From positions 62,001 through 126,000 of the forward strand of contig JANQKF010000024.1 in NCBI GenBank assembly GCA_028281285.1: a stretch of DNA of 64,000 nucleotides, written 5' to 3'. How positions within the stretch are numbered: position 1 is the stretch's first letter; every line of letters starts with the position of its first letter. Both the position numbers and the translations under genes were made by a program. This document shows, one piece after another, positions 35,663 to 43,805 of the stretch. Source of the stretch: Cyclobacteriaceae bacterium. GTDB taxonomy: Bacteria > Bacteroidota > Bacteroidia > Cytophagales > Cyclobacteriaceae. The notes under the pieces were generated by a model. It had not been told where the DNA came from. It made no database searches and saw nothing but the letters and a program-made list of their open reading frames with translations.

Positions 35663-37411
35663 ATGTTTAGTTTTTTTAAGGGCAAAGCCGTTCTAGTCGG
35701 TTTTTACTTCCTTTTCCTCCTTCTCATTAGCAATACACTACTGGCATTTCAAAGTCAAAAAACTGTTAAGCTCTCCTCCATTTACAATGACCTGATCACT
35801 TCCAATCAATCCGATTTGTACTATGAGCAGATGTATCTGATCGATGATATCACGGATCCGATTACACCGGATAAAGAGACCGATTTCATTAAAAGACTGG
35901 AAAAGATTTTGGGCAAGAAAGTACCCACAGATTCACTCGGAATATTGACCCAAGTAGACAGAATCCTATTCAACCGAATTACAAGTGAATTTATAAACCT
36001 TGAAAAGGTTCATCTCAATGGTTTGGATCTGCTCGATTCGAAGATCGAAACACTGGACTTCAATGAATTAAAGATCGATAGCGTTGTCCTTGATTCAGTG
36101 AATATCAGTGCCAAATTCACAATAAGAGACTCTCATTTTGGCGAATATTCTGATAGCCGAAATGTCTATCAACGATATGAAATTTACAATACGGTCTTTC
36201 GAAAACACTACCTGATTACCCAAACGGTACTTAAAGGAGAATTTTGGGTTTTTGACTGCACTTTTGAAGAAGGAGCTTATATCGGACCGATGTACAATGC
36301 CACTTTTGGCGATTTCACCATGGAAGGGTGCATATTCGAACCCATCGATTCTTCCATCCCCGTTTTGATGGAGGATCTTTCCCCCGATTCTCTTGTATTT
36401 AAAACACAGGCCTATTTCAATCTTTTTGGTGAAATCTATCAATTCAATGTTTCTGATACCGACTTTCAGTCCAATGGAGATGAACAATACATTTTCATTG
36501 AAGGTGGATTTGAGTATATGGGTTTTGAAGGCAACAATGTAGCCTCCCAATTTTTCCCACAAGCCACGGTTACCAAGCAGTTGACAATGAGCGAAAACGA
36601 ATTTACAGGTAATGTCATGTTAGCCGAATTGATCCTTGGAGGCCAAAATAACCATGTCAATTGGGAGGAAATACAAGGTTTTAAAATGGGAAAAGGTCAG
36701 GTATGGGAAACGCTCCTTGTCAATACTGAGATTAGCGGTCTTGACATTCCTGAAGAATTGGTCAATCCTTTATTTCAACAAACAGGAGATTTAGTGATCA
36801 CTACTTATCGAGGATTAACCGATGAAGAATATGAGGATCAAGAAGCCTTTCAGGAATTAATATCCAGTTATTACCGACTCTATAAGATCTATAAGGAAAA
36901 TGGGCAGATTCAGGATGCCAACCATGTCTATGTGGAAATGAAGGACGTACAGCTCAGACAACTGGCTTATATGAACAAAACATACGGTGGATTGGAAAAC
37001 TGGATACAATGGAGACTCAATGGACTATTGAAGTTCTATACCGATCATGGTACCAACCCAGCCAAAGCCATTCGAATCTCAATCTTTGTGGTTCTGTTGT
37101 TCTCAATATTTTACTTCTTTTTTCCCAGTGAATGGGACACTAAGAGCAAAAAGCAGTTGCTGGCAGATTATCGACTATTTATAGAAAAAAACGATCATGG
37201 TTACTTCAAACCATTTATGAAGTTGCTATGGGGATTCTTCAAGAGCCTGGTTAATGCCATAACACTGAGCCTTAATTCATTTGTAACATTGGGTTTTGGT
37301 ACTATTCCCACAACCGGCCTGGCGCGATACGTATGTATCATCCAAGGATTTTTAGGCTGGTTCCTTCTCAGCGTATTTACCGCCAGCCTTATCAATCAAG
37401 TTATGTTCTAG
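35663..37411 (+). CDS. K+-channel-like protein with large N-terminal exported domain
   Basis: A 582-residue protein. After an N-terminal hydrophobic segment (AVLVGFYFLFLLLISNTLLA, residues ~9-28) there is a ~430-residue soluble region with short beta strands (FWVFDCTFEEGAYIG, FTMEGCIFEPI), suggesting a right-handed beta-helix. A helical linker (YYRLYKIYKENGQIQDAN) leads to a membrane segment IRISIFVVLLFSIFYFFF at ~470-488. Then comes a pore-like region with the selectivity-filter sequence TLGFGT (542-547), and a last segment VCIIQGFLGWFLLSVFTASL ending at the C-terminus. This is the two-helix pore of bacterial K+ channels. No RCK domain follows. If the first segment is a signal peptide, topology conflicts with a normal pore. 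Confidence 0.75.
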   Translation: MFSFFKGKAVLVGFYFLFLLLISNTLLAFQSQKTVKLSSIYNDLITSNQSDLYYEQMYLIDDITDPITPDKETDFIKRLEKILGKKVPTDSLGILTQVDRILFNRITSEFINLEKVHLNGLDLLDSKIETLDFNELKIDSVVLDSVNISAKFTIRDSHFGEYSDSRNVYQRYEIYNTVFRKHYLITQTVLKGEFWVFDCTFEEGAYIGPMYNATFGDFTMEGCIFEPIDSSIPVLMEDLSPDSLVFKTQAYFNLFGEIYQFNVSDTDFQSNGDEQYIFIEGGFEYMGFEGNNVASQFFPQATVTKQLTMSENEFTGNVMLAELILGGQNNHVNWEEIQGFKMGKGQVWETLLVNTEISGLDIPEELVNPLFQQTGDLVITTYRGLTDEEYEDQEAFQELISSYYRLYKIYKENGQIQDANHVYVEMKDVQLRQLAYMNKTYGGLENWIQWRLNGLLKFYTDHGTNPAKAIRISIFVVLLFSIFYFFFPSEWDTKSKKQLLADYRLFIEKNDHGYFKPFMKLLWGFFKSLVNAITLSLNSFVTLGFGTIPTTGLARYVCIIQGFLGWFLLSVFTASLINQVMF

Positions 37412-37463
37412 ACATTGGCATTGTTGAATACAATAACCATCTTTGGATTCTCAAAAAACACAG

Positions 37464-37991
37464 ATGGTCAAAATCGGTATAATCACAGTTTCAGATAGAG
37501 CAAGCCAAGGCGTATATGAAGATATTTCAGGACACGCTATTATCGATACACTCAACGATTACCTACTCACCGAATGGGAATCGGTCTACCAAGTCATACC
37601 TGATGAGCAATACTTAATTGAAAGTACCATCAAACAAATGGCAGATAAAGAGAAATGCTGCCTTATTGTAACTACAGGAGGAACCGGCCCAGCTGTCAGA
37701 GATGTAACTCCTGAAGCCACAGAGGCCGTTTGCGATAAGATGATGCCGGGTTTTGGTGAATTAATGCGACAAGTGAGTCTACAGTATGTCCCCACGGCAA
37801 TCCTCTCCCGTCAGACTGCCGGCATTCGAGGTAAGTCATTAATCGTCAATCTTCCAGGCAAGCCCAAATCCATCCGTGAATGCATGGATGCCGTGTTCCC
37901 GGCTATTCCCTACTGCATCGACCTGATTGAAGGGCCTTATTTAGAAGCCAATGAAGAGGTAATTAAAGTCTTTCGGCCGAAGGCGAAATAG
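37464..37991 (+). CDS. mog: Molybdopterin adenylyltransferase (MogA-like)
   Basis: About 175 residues from ATG 37464; a TTG at 37443 adds seven residues. MogA/MoaB family signatures are clear: KIGIITVSDRASQGVYED at the start, the TTGGTGPAVRDVTPEATEAV loop, and RQTAGIRGKSLIVNLPGKP. MogA adenylylates molybdopterin before Mo insertion. No other molybdopterin biosynthesis gene is nearby, so this is an isolated gene. MoaB-type proteins are hard to separate from MogA by eye; the RxTAGxRG motif fits both. Confidence 0.9.
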   Translation: MVKIGIITVSDRASQGVYEDISGHAIIDTLNDYLLTEWESVYQVIPDEQYLIESTIKQMADKEKCCLIVTTGGTGPAVRDVTPEATEAVCDKMMPGFGELMRQVSLQYVPTAILSRQTAGIRGKSLIVNLPGKPKSIRECMDAVFPAIPYCIDLIEGPYLEANEEVIKVFRPKAK

Positions 37992-37998
37992 TCCGAAT

Positions 37999-38571
37999 AT
38001 GGCAGAAGGATACTATCATACCAAGGCCTCTGTCGAGGAGTATATCCGACTGGCCGAAGATGTCAGTGGAGCAGATCTAATAAAGAAACTCGATCCATTT
38101 CTTCAGGCACAATCTTCTGTACTTGAACTAGGAACAGGGCCAGGAACGGATTGGCAATTGCTGGATAAGCGATATAAGGTCACTGGCTCCGATTTATCGC
38201 TTGAATTTCTATCACATTTAAGAAACTCAGTCCCAGAGGGTAAATTCATAGAGCTTGATGCCATAACCATCGATACGGAGCAGCGATTTGACGCAGTATA
38301 TTCGAATAAAGTGCTGCACCATCTGAAAGATGAAGAACTAATTCAGTCAATTAACAGGCAATCAGAAGTATTGAACGAAGGTGGGATAATCTGTCATTCT
38401 TTTTGGAAAGGTGAAGGTTCGGAGATCTTCAAAGGACTATTCGTCAACTATCACACGGAATCTGCACTTACCGATGTATTCAGTTCTCGGTTCGATATCG
38501 AATTGATTGAGCCTTATGCAGAATTTGAGAGAGGTGATTCGATTCTTCTAATTGCGAGGAAAAAGCCTTGA
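37999..38571 (+). CDS. Class I SAM-dependent methyltransferase
   Basis: A 190-residue protein with the Rossmann-type SAM fold. Motif I is VLELGTGPGTDWQLLD; motif II-like GSDLSLEFL follows, and the third strand has YSNKVLHHLKD, the common 'N.VLHHL' catalytic-site neighbour of small-molecule methyltransferases. The substrate is unknown. It starts 7 bases after the mog stop, so the two are probably one operon. It ends 23 bases before a dispersed repeat. Confidence 0.88.
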   Translation: MAEGYYHTKASVEEYIRLAEDVSGADLIKKLDPFLQAQSSVLELGTGPGTDWQLLDKRYKVTGSDLSLEFLSHLRNSVPEGKFIELDAITIDTEQRFDAVYSNKVLHHLKDEELIQSINRQSEVLNEGGIICHSFWKGEGSEIFKGLFVNYHTESALTDVFSSRFDIELIEPYAEFERGDSILLIARKKP

Positions 38572-38590
38572 TCCTTCATCCATAATACTT

Positions 38591-38665
38591 GTCGGATAAT
38601 GACAATTAAGGAGATTTCTCGCTCCACCTATCCATGTTTCGGTGGACAAGTCCGCCCGAAATGAC
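38591..38665. repeat. Dispersed intergenic repeat, copy E
   Basis: The core AAGGAGATTTCTCGCTCCACC and the following GTTTCGGTGGACAAGTCCGC end in CGAAATGAC at 38665. About 83 bases match the right half of copy F (39581-39654) with few differences. The left terminus is unclear or truncated. Confidence 0.65.
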
Positions 38666-38681
38666 GAAATAAAATCAGTAC

Positions 38682-38776
38682 GCCATTCCGAGGGAGTATG
38701 GGACCGAAAGAACCTCTCTGCCCACAGACAGGTCTCCTGATGATAGAACGGGATTCTTCGCTACGCTCCGAATGAC
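38682..38776. repeat. Dispersed intergenic repeat, copy D
   Basis: Begins GCCATTCCGAG and ends CTCCGAATGAC (38776), the family's terminal inverted repeat. The interior reads ...GGGATTCTTCGCTACGCTC. It lies just before the SGNH esterase and contains a false upstream ATG (38772) in its terminal GAATGAC. Confidence 0.7.
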
Positions 38777-38798
38777 AATAAAATCGATATCTTCAACC

Positions 38799-39503
38799 AT
38801 GCGATTTTCCGGCATTGTTCTATTGTTTTCATCTCTCGTTCTATTCTCCTGTAGTACCCAAAGTGGTAAACATCTCTTTATCCTGTCCGGTCAATCTAAT
38901 ATGGCTCGTTTGGACCCTAGCGAGTCTTTTGCACCAACCCTGATCGATGAATTCGGAGAAGAAAACATTGTCGTAGTCAAAGACGCCATAGGGGGCCAAC
39001 CCATCCATCGGTGGTACAAGGCCTGGAAATCGCCCAATGACAGCACGATCGGCCGCCCCGACCTCTATGACAGTCTTATGAACAAGGTGAATTTGGCTAT
39101 TACGGGTTATGCTTTCGAATCAGTGACCTTTATCTGGATGCAGGGAGAACGCGATGCCAGACAACAATGGGGTGAAGTGTATGAAAAAGGCCTCACTGGT
39201 CTTTATGATCAGCTATGCAACGACCTGGATCGAACGGATATCAACTTCATAATCGGTCGCCTGAGTGATTTTGATATGGACAATACTCGTTATCCACATT
39301 GGACTATGATCAGGGAAATCCAGATGAATGTGGTCAATTCCAATCCTCGATTTGCCTGGATCGATACTGATGATTTGAATGATGGTCTTAACCAGACTGG
39401 AAAGGAAATCAAAAACGATCTTCATATGTCGGTTGAGGGTTATAAAATCATGGGAAAACGCTTTGCTGACAAGGCGATTGAGTTGATCAATCAGAACAAA
39501 TAA
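38799..39503 (+). CDS. SGNH-type esterase lipoprotein (sialate O-acetylesterase-like)
   Basis: About 234 residues from ATG 38799, which yields a lipoprotein signal (MRFSGIVLLFSSLVLFSC); the in-frame ATG at 38772 lies inside repeat D. It has the carbohydrate-esterase blocks: SGQSNMARLD with the nucleophile Ser, WMQGERDAR (block with Glu/Gln), and DLHMSVEGYKIMGKR with the Asp-x-His catalytic pair. The layout matches CE6/sialate O-acetylesterase-like proteins that deacetylate polysaccharide or sialic acid. The substrate is inference. It is exported and lipid-anchored. It is flanked by repeats on both sides. Confidence 0.85.
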   Translation: MRFSGIVLLFSSLVLFSCSTQSGKHLFILSGQSNMARLDPSESFAPTLIDEFGEENIVVVKDAIGGQPIHRWYKAWKSPNDSTIGRPDLYDSLMNKVNLAITGYAFESVTFIWMQGERDARQQWGEVYEKGLTGLYDQLCNDLDRTDINFIIGRLSDFDMDNTRYPHWTMIREIQMNVVNSNPRFAWIDTDDLNDGLNQTGKEIKNDLHMSVEGYKIMGKRFADKAIELINQNK

Positions 39504-39514
39504 CTTTCTTCTTT

Positions 39515-39654
39515 GTCATCTCGAACCTGCCTATGCCGGCTGGCAGGCACAGTGAGAGATCTTCTTAAATAGTTGAGAGCCGGATGATGACGATTAAGGA
39601 GATTTCTCGCTCCACCTACATCATGTTTCGGTGGACAAGTCCGCTCGAAATGAC
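39515..39654. repeat. Dispersed intergenic repeat, copy F
   Basis: Begins GTCATCTCGA and ends TCGAAATGAC, terminal repeats that match 9 of 10. It carries a nested CCTGCC...GGCAGG stem at 39526-39547. Its right part (39581-39654) is a near copy of element E. Confidence 0.7.
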
Positions 39655-39671
39655 GAGATAAAACAAAGGGA

Positions 39672-39799
39672 GTCATCCTGAATTCATTTCAGGATCTACT
39701 ATTCACTTGAGAGATCCCGGATCAAGCCTGCCCACATAGGCAGGACAGACAGGTCTTCCAACTGCGATAAAGAGACTCTTTCGCTACGCTCAGAGTGAC
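39672..39799. repeat. Dispersed intergenic repeat, copy G
   Basis: Starts GTCATCCTGAA and ends CTCAGAGTGAC. It contains CCTGCC-cacata-GGCAGG at 39727-39744 and ends with TTTCGCTACGCTCAGAGTGAC, the same TTCGCT-CGCTC tail as copy D. Confidence 0.7.
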
Positions 39800-39865
39800 G
39801 AACACCAGAAAAGCCCTGCCAAACTCCACTAAGCACCCCTTACACTGTATTCGCAAAACGATTAT

Positions 39866-41578
39866 CTACAACTTCGGCTCAAGCCATAAAAACCCTGCTG
39901 AGAGCAGAAAAATCAAGTAAAACCAGAGCACCGGAATCTCCTTATATTGATAAAGATCAGTCCTATTATCAACCGTTTGGCTCGAGAAGTATTGACGGTT
40001 GGCATTAATACGATTATAGGCCCTTCGAGCCCTCCACTGACCTGGCTGATGCACGTAAAATGGTATGGTATCAGTCGCAATCACCATGTTTTTCCAACCT
40101 GCACCTCTAGCCCAATAGGTTCCACCCCACCGCTCAGGAATATCCGGATTTTGTTGCAATGGAATTCGAAAACCATCGATCGTTAATTCAGTGCTAATTG
40201 GATTCTGCACCTCAAATTCGTAAGGTTCAAATGGATAAACAACGTCTTCCTGGGCCAACAAAGAACTGGCACCAACATTCTCTTTTGCTAACCCGTTGAG
40301 CATTCCTGACCAAAGAATGGAATACACCAGACTATCTCCCGCTAAGTTGAGTCGGTAGGTGTCTTTTAGAATAGCTGTTCCCACCTTACCAATGCCCTTT
40401 CGTTGTCCTAAAGCCACAATCTCGTCCTCCGTATTCAATAGAGCAAATTGTAAATCATTGGTGGTCAAATCAAAGCCATAAGTAGCTACCACTTTAGGGT
40501 CTCCGAGCAGATTCAATGTTACTGCCTCTTCGTTTACAGGCAACCGCTCGAGATTGATCCATCGAGTTGAATTGAAAACCGCGTCCTCCGGTTGAATAAA
40601 TAGCCCAAGGCCTTCTTCCTGAATTGCACGATCTACAGCATTGCGTTCACTCCTTGAAAGGTTCGTGAGTGAGTTCCAATCCATCATTAGCAAATCGTGC
40701 TTTTCCAACTCATCACTGGTCAATCGCTGAATTTGCCTTTCGTTGGTATTATAAAATTCTGTTCTGTACCGGTCCTGGCTAACCTGATTCCGTACTACTA
40801 CCTCATGCCCTTTTCTCGCCAGATGACTTTTCAGATACCGGACCTCAAAAGTGGGAAATGAGTTCACCATCAGCACTTTCAGCTTTTTCCCTGGCTGAAT
40901 GACCAGTGGGATTCTTTCATTCAGGCTACCCTCTTCATTGGAAAGTGTATAAATAAAATTACCTACGGTTTTGGGTGCAAAAGACAATTCAAATTGGGCA
41001 TTCGCCTGCCCGACTGAAACAGAATCCAACACTCCTTCCGGACCGGATAGATAGAGCTTCTCCGAGGGTAGGTTCGTTCGATATTCTCCTTTGACCACGA
41101 GGTTCCTATCCTGTTCGGGCCGATTGGGAATATGAAGTTGAGTGATACCCGTTAATGTATTTGCAGGTAAGAAATTGACCGACCTTGCCCTGAACTTATG
41201 AAGATCGTATTGAGGAATTCCGGACCCCAGCACGAATACATTTCCATATTGATCCAGTATTGGATAGTTTCCAGTCGAATCGAGAGTAACTAATCGAGAG
41301 CGAGGCACTCGCCTTCTTAAGCTATCACGTTGGTCAGTGTCAAAACCATCCGTCAGAATAATGAGATTAGACTTGTCCAGCGACCTTTTAACAGCAGGAT
41401 TGAAAATTATTCCGAGTAGTGACACGCCTAGAAAAATCTCTCCTAGAACCCTAAAAGCCAGCCTTCTTCGGTTCTCACGAAACCATTCTCGAAGTATTAG
41501 CCCCAGGCATAACACCAAGGCCAACACCAGAACGACCAGAGGATAGTCTTGGTTAAACACTACCAAACTGTCACTCAT
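39866..41578 (-). CDS. Membrane protein of the MoxR/BatA operon (last gene)
   Basis: About 570 residues from ATG 41578, inside the end of the upstream gene (8-base overlap). An N-terminal region with two membrane segments (VLVLALVLCLGLIL, LGEIFLGVSLLGII) leads to a long periplasmic part with Ig-like strands and a glutamine-amidotransferase-like stretch (VLMVNSFPTFEVRYLKSHLA). The C-terminus has one more segment (VLWFYLIFLLSAGFLWLE). Architecture matches BatA-operon membrane proteins whose periplasmic domain is flanked by helices. No catalytic residues are evident. It probably belongs to the same membrane complex as its upstream neighbours. Confidence 0.75.
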   Translation of the reverse strand: MSDSLVVFNQDYPLVVLVLALVLCLGLILREWFRENRRRLAFRVLGEIFLGVSLLGIIFNPAVKRSLDKSNLIILTDGFDTDQRDSLRRRVPRSRLVTLDSTGNYPILDQYGNVFVLGSGIPQYDLHKFRARSVNFLPANTLTGITQLHIPNRPEQDRNLVVKGEYRTNLPSEKLYLSGPEGVLDSVSVGQANAQFELSFAPKTVGNFIYTLSNEEGSLNERIPLVIQPGKKLKVLMVNSFPTFEVRYLKSHLARKGHEVVVRNQVSQDRYRTEFYNTNERQIQRLTSDELEKHDLLMMDWNSLTNLSRSERNAVDRAIQEEGLGLFIQPEDAVFNSTRWINLERLPVNEEAVTLNLLGDPKVVATYGFDLTTNDLQFALLNTEDEIVALGQRKGIGKVGTAILKDTYRLNLAGDSLVYSILWSGMLNGLAKENVGASSLLAQEDVVYPFEPYEFEVQNPISTELTIDGFRIPLQQNPDIPERWGGTYWARGAGWKNMVIATDTIPFYVHQPGQWRARRAYNRINANRQYFSSQTVDNRTDLYQYKEIPVLWFYLIFLLSAGFLWLEPKL

Positions 41579-43805
41579 TGGATTTTGGATCAATTTCCGT
41601 CAGCATGGCGCGTTTCAACTGGGTCATATTCGCATCGCTGACTGCTGGTTGACGAATGGGTTTTGGAAGGGCTTGAATCAGGCCTCGATAAGCCAATTCC
41701 AATATTGGACTTAATTCCGAGTTCGGTAGGTTGTCGAAACTAAGCTGTTTGAGTTGTTGAAGGGTATTTAAATATGCCCCCGGAGTTTCGATGGCCAGAC
41801 CAGCCAATTCATTACCGGCATTTTCAAATACCAACTTATCACTTGCAGAAAGCGCTTCTCTGGACTCAATTAAGACTGCCATTCGGGCAATACTGTTCTT
41901 AATATTCTTATAACGATCTTCATTCTCCAATCGCTCTGCCCTACTTCGACTGTTGACTTCATCCAGATCTCCGGTTAAACGGGACTCTTCCTTGATCGGA
42001 GGCGGATCGAAACCAATCCGATGGACATAAACTCGGGCATGGTTCTTTATCTGTTTTAATAATCGCAAAGCCTCGTACTGATGCGGTAGTGATTTTTCCG
42101 GTTCGTATAGTCGTAAGTACAATTCGGCATCCCACATCACCGTAAGTGCCTCACGCAACTTTTGCTTGATACTTATGCTGAAAAAAGTGGTTTCCTCCGG
42201 ATCATCGTGAATATGTTTGTATTGTTCAAGGGGGTCTTCTTCTTTCTCATCTTCCACTAAATTGTGCTCGTTTTCATGATCATGATTATGGGTATACGCG
42301 GCCAGTGGATCTTCTTCTCCTTCATGCTCTCCATGTTCATCATGATCATGATCATGATCGTCATGTTCACCTTCACCAGCATCCACATTCATCATACTAC
42401 TTTCGAACTCCTCTCCCATAAATTGACCGTAACGAATACGTAGTGCTTTTTGGTCAAATCCCAACTCATTGCTTTTGAAATTGAAGTCGTATTCGGAAAG
42501 ATTGGGTTTGTCCTTGATCAATTGTTCGGTTTCAATAATAATCTGGCGCTGACTTCGAAAATATTCCGGCATTAAATCGACCCCCAGAGAGCCCTCTAAG
42601 GAGAATTCTATATCAGTTGTATCGATAATGCTTAGGAAATAGGTAGATGTTCGGGCAATGTTGGGTTCCGGTTCCATGTTATCAATGGCTTGCACATAGA
42701 AATAAAGTTCATCTCCTGGTGTCAATCCCATAGAATCCAGATTGATGCCCTTTCTCAAATCACCTTGAACTGCTCCAGACTCTAATGGATTGATAAAATC
42801 CATACGTTCCTCACGGAATCGAACAGATTCTCCCGATCCCTTAGCCACTGTGGCAATGATATGGACATCATCAAGACCGAAATCATCAGAAACCAAAGCC
42901 GAAAAAGTCACCTCTTTCTGATCATCATAGCTGAATCTCGTGTACTGGTCAAGCCCCAGTACTTCAACCTTCGGGGTTGCGTCTTTAGTGACCTCAATCT
43001 GATAGATGTCGGAAACCATTTTTTCTTTATCATGAAGAAATTCAAAATTGTAGAATCCCGAATGTTGTACCCTCCAGGTACCTGAAAAAGTATTATCACC
43101 AATCTTCTTAAACTCTTTGCCACGATTTCCTGACCGAAGGCTTAGCGATTCAACGGGTAAGGACATTTCAACTTTCCATTCTACAATGGTTCCTTCCAAA
43201 ACCTCAAGGTTTGGGTCATTTTCTTGACTGGTTCTAAGACCGGTATACTTAGGAGGGGTCAGCGTTAATGTCAAAGATTGAATTCTTGCCTCAACTGATT
43301 CTTCAATGGTACTGTCCTCAGGGGTAAAAATGACCTCCGGACTGGAGTCGTTGGAAAGATCGGCTGTTTCCGGAGTGCTTGTTTGTTGAATTAAGAAGCC
43401 CAGAGCACCAGCAATTACGGAGAAGACGATGGCTTGCTGGAAATGATGAGGAATATTGATATTTCCTGAGAATTCCTGAAGCAGTCGACCCACTTTCCTT
43501 TGCTGCAATTGGTATAGTGCCGAGCTATTTGGTTCCATTTCGACCAACAATACTGCACTACTCTCTGCCACATCCAGTTCTCGATCTACCAAACGGGCAG
43601 TTCGCATCAGGTCAATTTTCCAAGGGCGTAATGCCAAAATGGTCAATATGATTACCCCAAAGAAGATCAACAATGCAAAAATTGCCTGAATATTAAATGA
43701 AAGGAAGACAAAGAGAGAAAACCCAGCGGCATAAATTATGCCCTCCAGCGCCAGCAACACACGCCATTTTCTTTTCAGTTGTTGTAAAAATTTAATTCCT
43801 CCCAT
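41571..43805 (-). CDS. Large membrane-anchored periplasmic protein with His/Asp-rich stretch
   Basis: A 744-residue protein, starting at ATG 43805, which overlaps the preceding stop by one base (TAATG). Two N-terminal membrane segments (LLALEGIIYAAGFSLFVF, IQAIFALLIFFGVIILTI) precede a long region of Ig-like strands and then helices, similar in plan to DUF4175-type proteins of BatA/MoxR loci. Near residues 473-535 a low-complexity block has HDDHDHDHDEHGEHEGEE, THNHDHENEH and KHIHDD, a plausible metal-binding loop made of two degenerate EEDPL..Y.H.HD repeats. The C-terminal third is helical. The role is inferred from neighbours only. Confidence 0.75.
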   Translation of the reverse strand: MGGIKFLQQLKRKWRVLLALEGIIYAAGFSLFVFLSFNIQAIFALLIFFGVIILTILALRPWKIDLMRTARLVDRELDVAESSAVLLVEMEPNSSALYQLQQRKVGRLLQEFSGNINIPHHFQQAIVFSVIAGALGFLIQQTSTPETADLSNDSSPEVIFTPEDSTIEESVEARIQSLTLTLTPPKYTGLRTSQENDPNLEVLEGTIVEWKVEMSLPVESLSLRSGNRGKEFKKIGDNTFSGTWRVQHSGFYNFEFLHDKEKMVSDIYQIEVTKDATPKVEVLGLDQYTRFSYDDQKEVTFSALVSDDFGLDDVHIIATVAKGSGESVRFREERMDFINPLESGAVQGDLRKGINLDSMGLTPGDELYFYVQAIDNMEPEPNIARTSTYFLSIIDTTDIEFSLEGSLGVDLMPEYFRSQRQIIIETEQLIKDKPNLSEYDFNFKSNELGFDQKALRIRYGQFMGEEFESSMMNVDAGEGEHDDHDHDHDEHGEHEGEEDPLAAYTHNHDHENEHNLVEDEKEEDPLEQYKHIHDDPEETTFFSISIKQKLREALTVMWDAELYLRLYEPEKSLPHQYEALRLLKQIKNHARVYVHRIGFDPPPIKEESRLTGDLDEVNSRSRAERLENEDRYKNIKNSIARMAVLIESREALSASDKLVFENAGNELAGLAIETPGAYLNTLQQLKQLSFDNLPNSELSPILELAYRGLIQALPKPIRQPAVSDANMTQLKRAMLTEIDPKSNE
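42235..42375 (-). repeat. His/Asp codon repeat inside the 744-residue protein
   Basis: The coding strand carries repeated CATGAT-type triplets (for example 42337-42363 on the plus strand) encoding alternating His and Asp. Two EEDPL..Y.H.HD units are separated by about 24 codons. Expansion by slippage is likely. Confidence 0.75.

Larger units (their letters stand above)
39504..39865. other. Intergenic region filled by repeats F and G
   Basis: 362 bases between the convergent esterase and envelope-operon genes. It is almost entirely two copies of the dispersed repeat (39515-39654 and 39672-39799). The last 66 bases hold nothing I can name. No classical terminator with a T-run was seen, so the repeats themselves may act as convergent termination or mRNA-end hairpins. 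Confidence 0.6.

Noticed and set aside
38772-38798. ATG at 38772 as the esterase start
   Set aside because: It belongs to the GAATGAC end of repeat D; ATG 38799 gives a proper lipoprotein signal.
42337-42365. CATGATCATGAT run as a non-coding simple repeat or operator
   Set aside because: It encodes the His/Asp-rich loop in frame with the long gene, so the coding explanation is enough.
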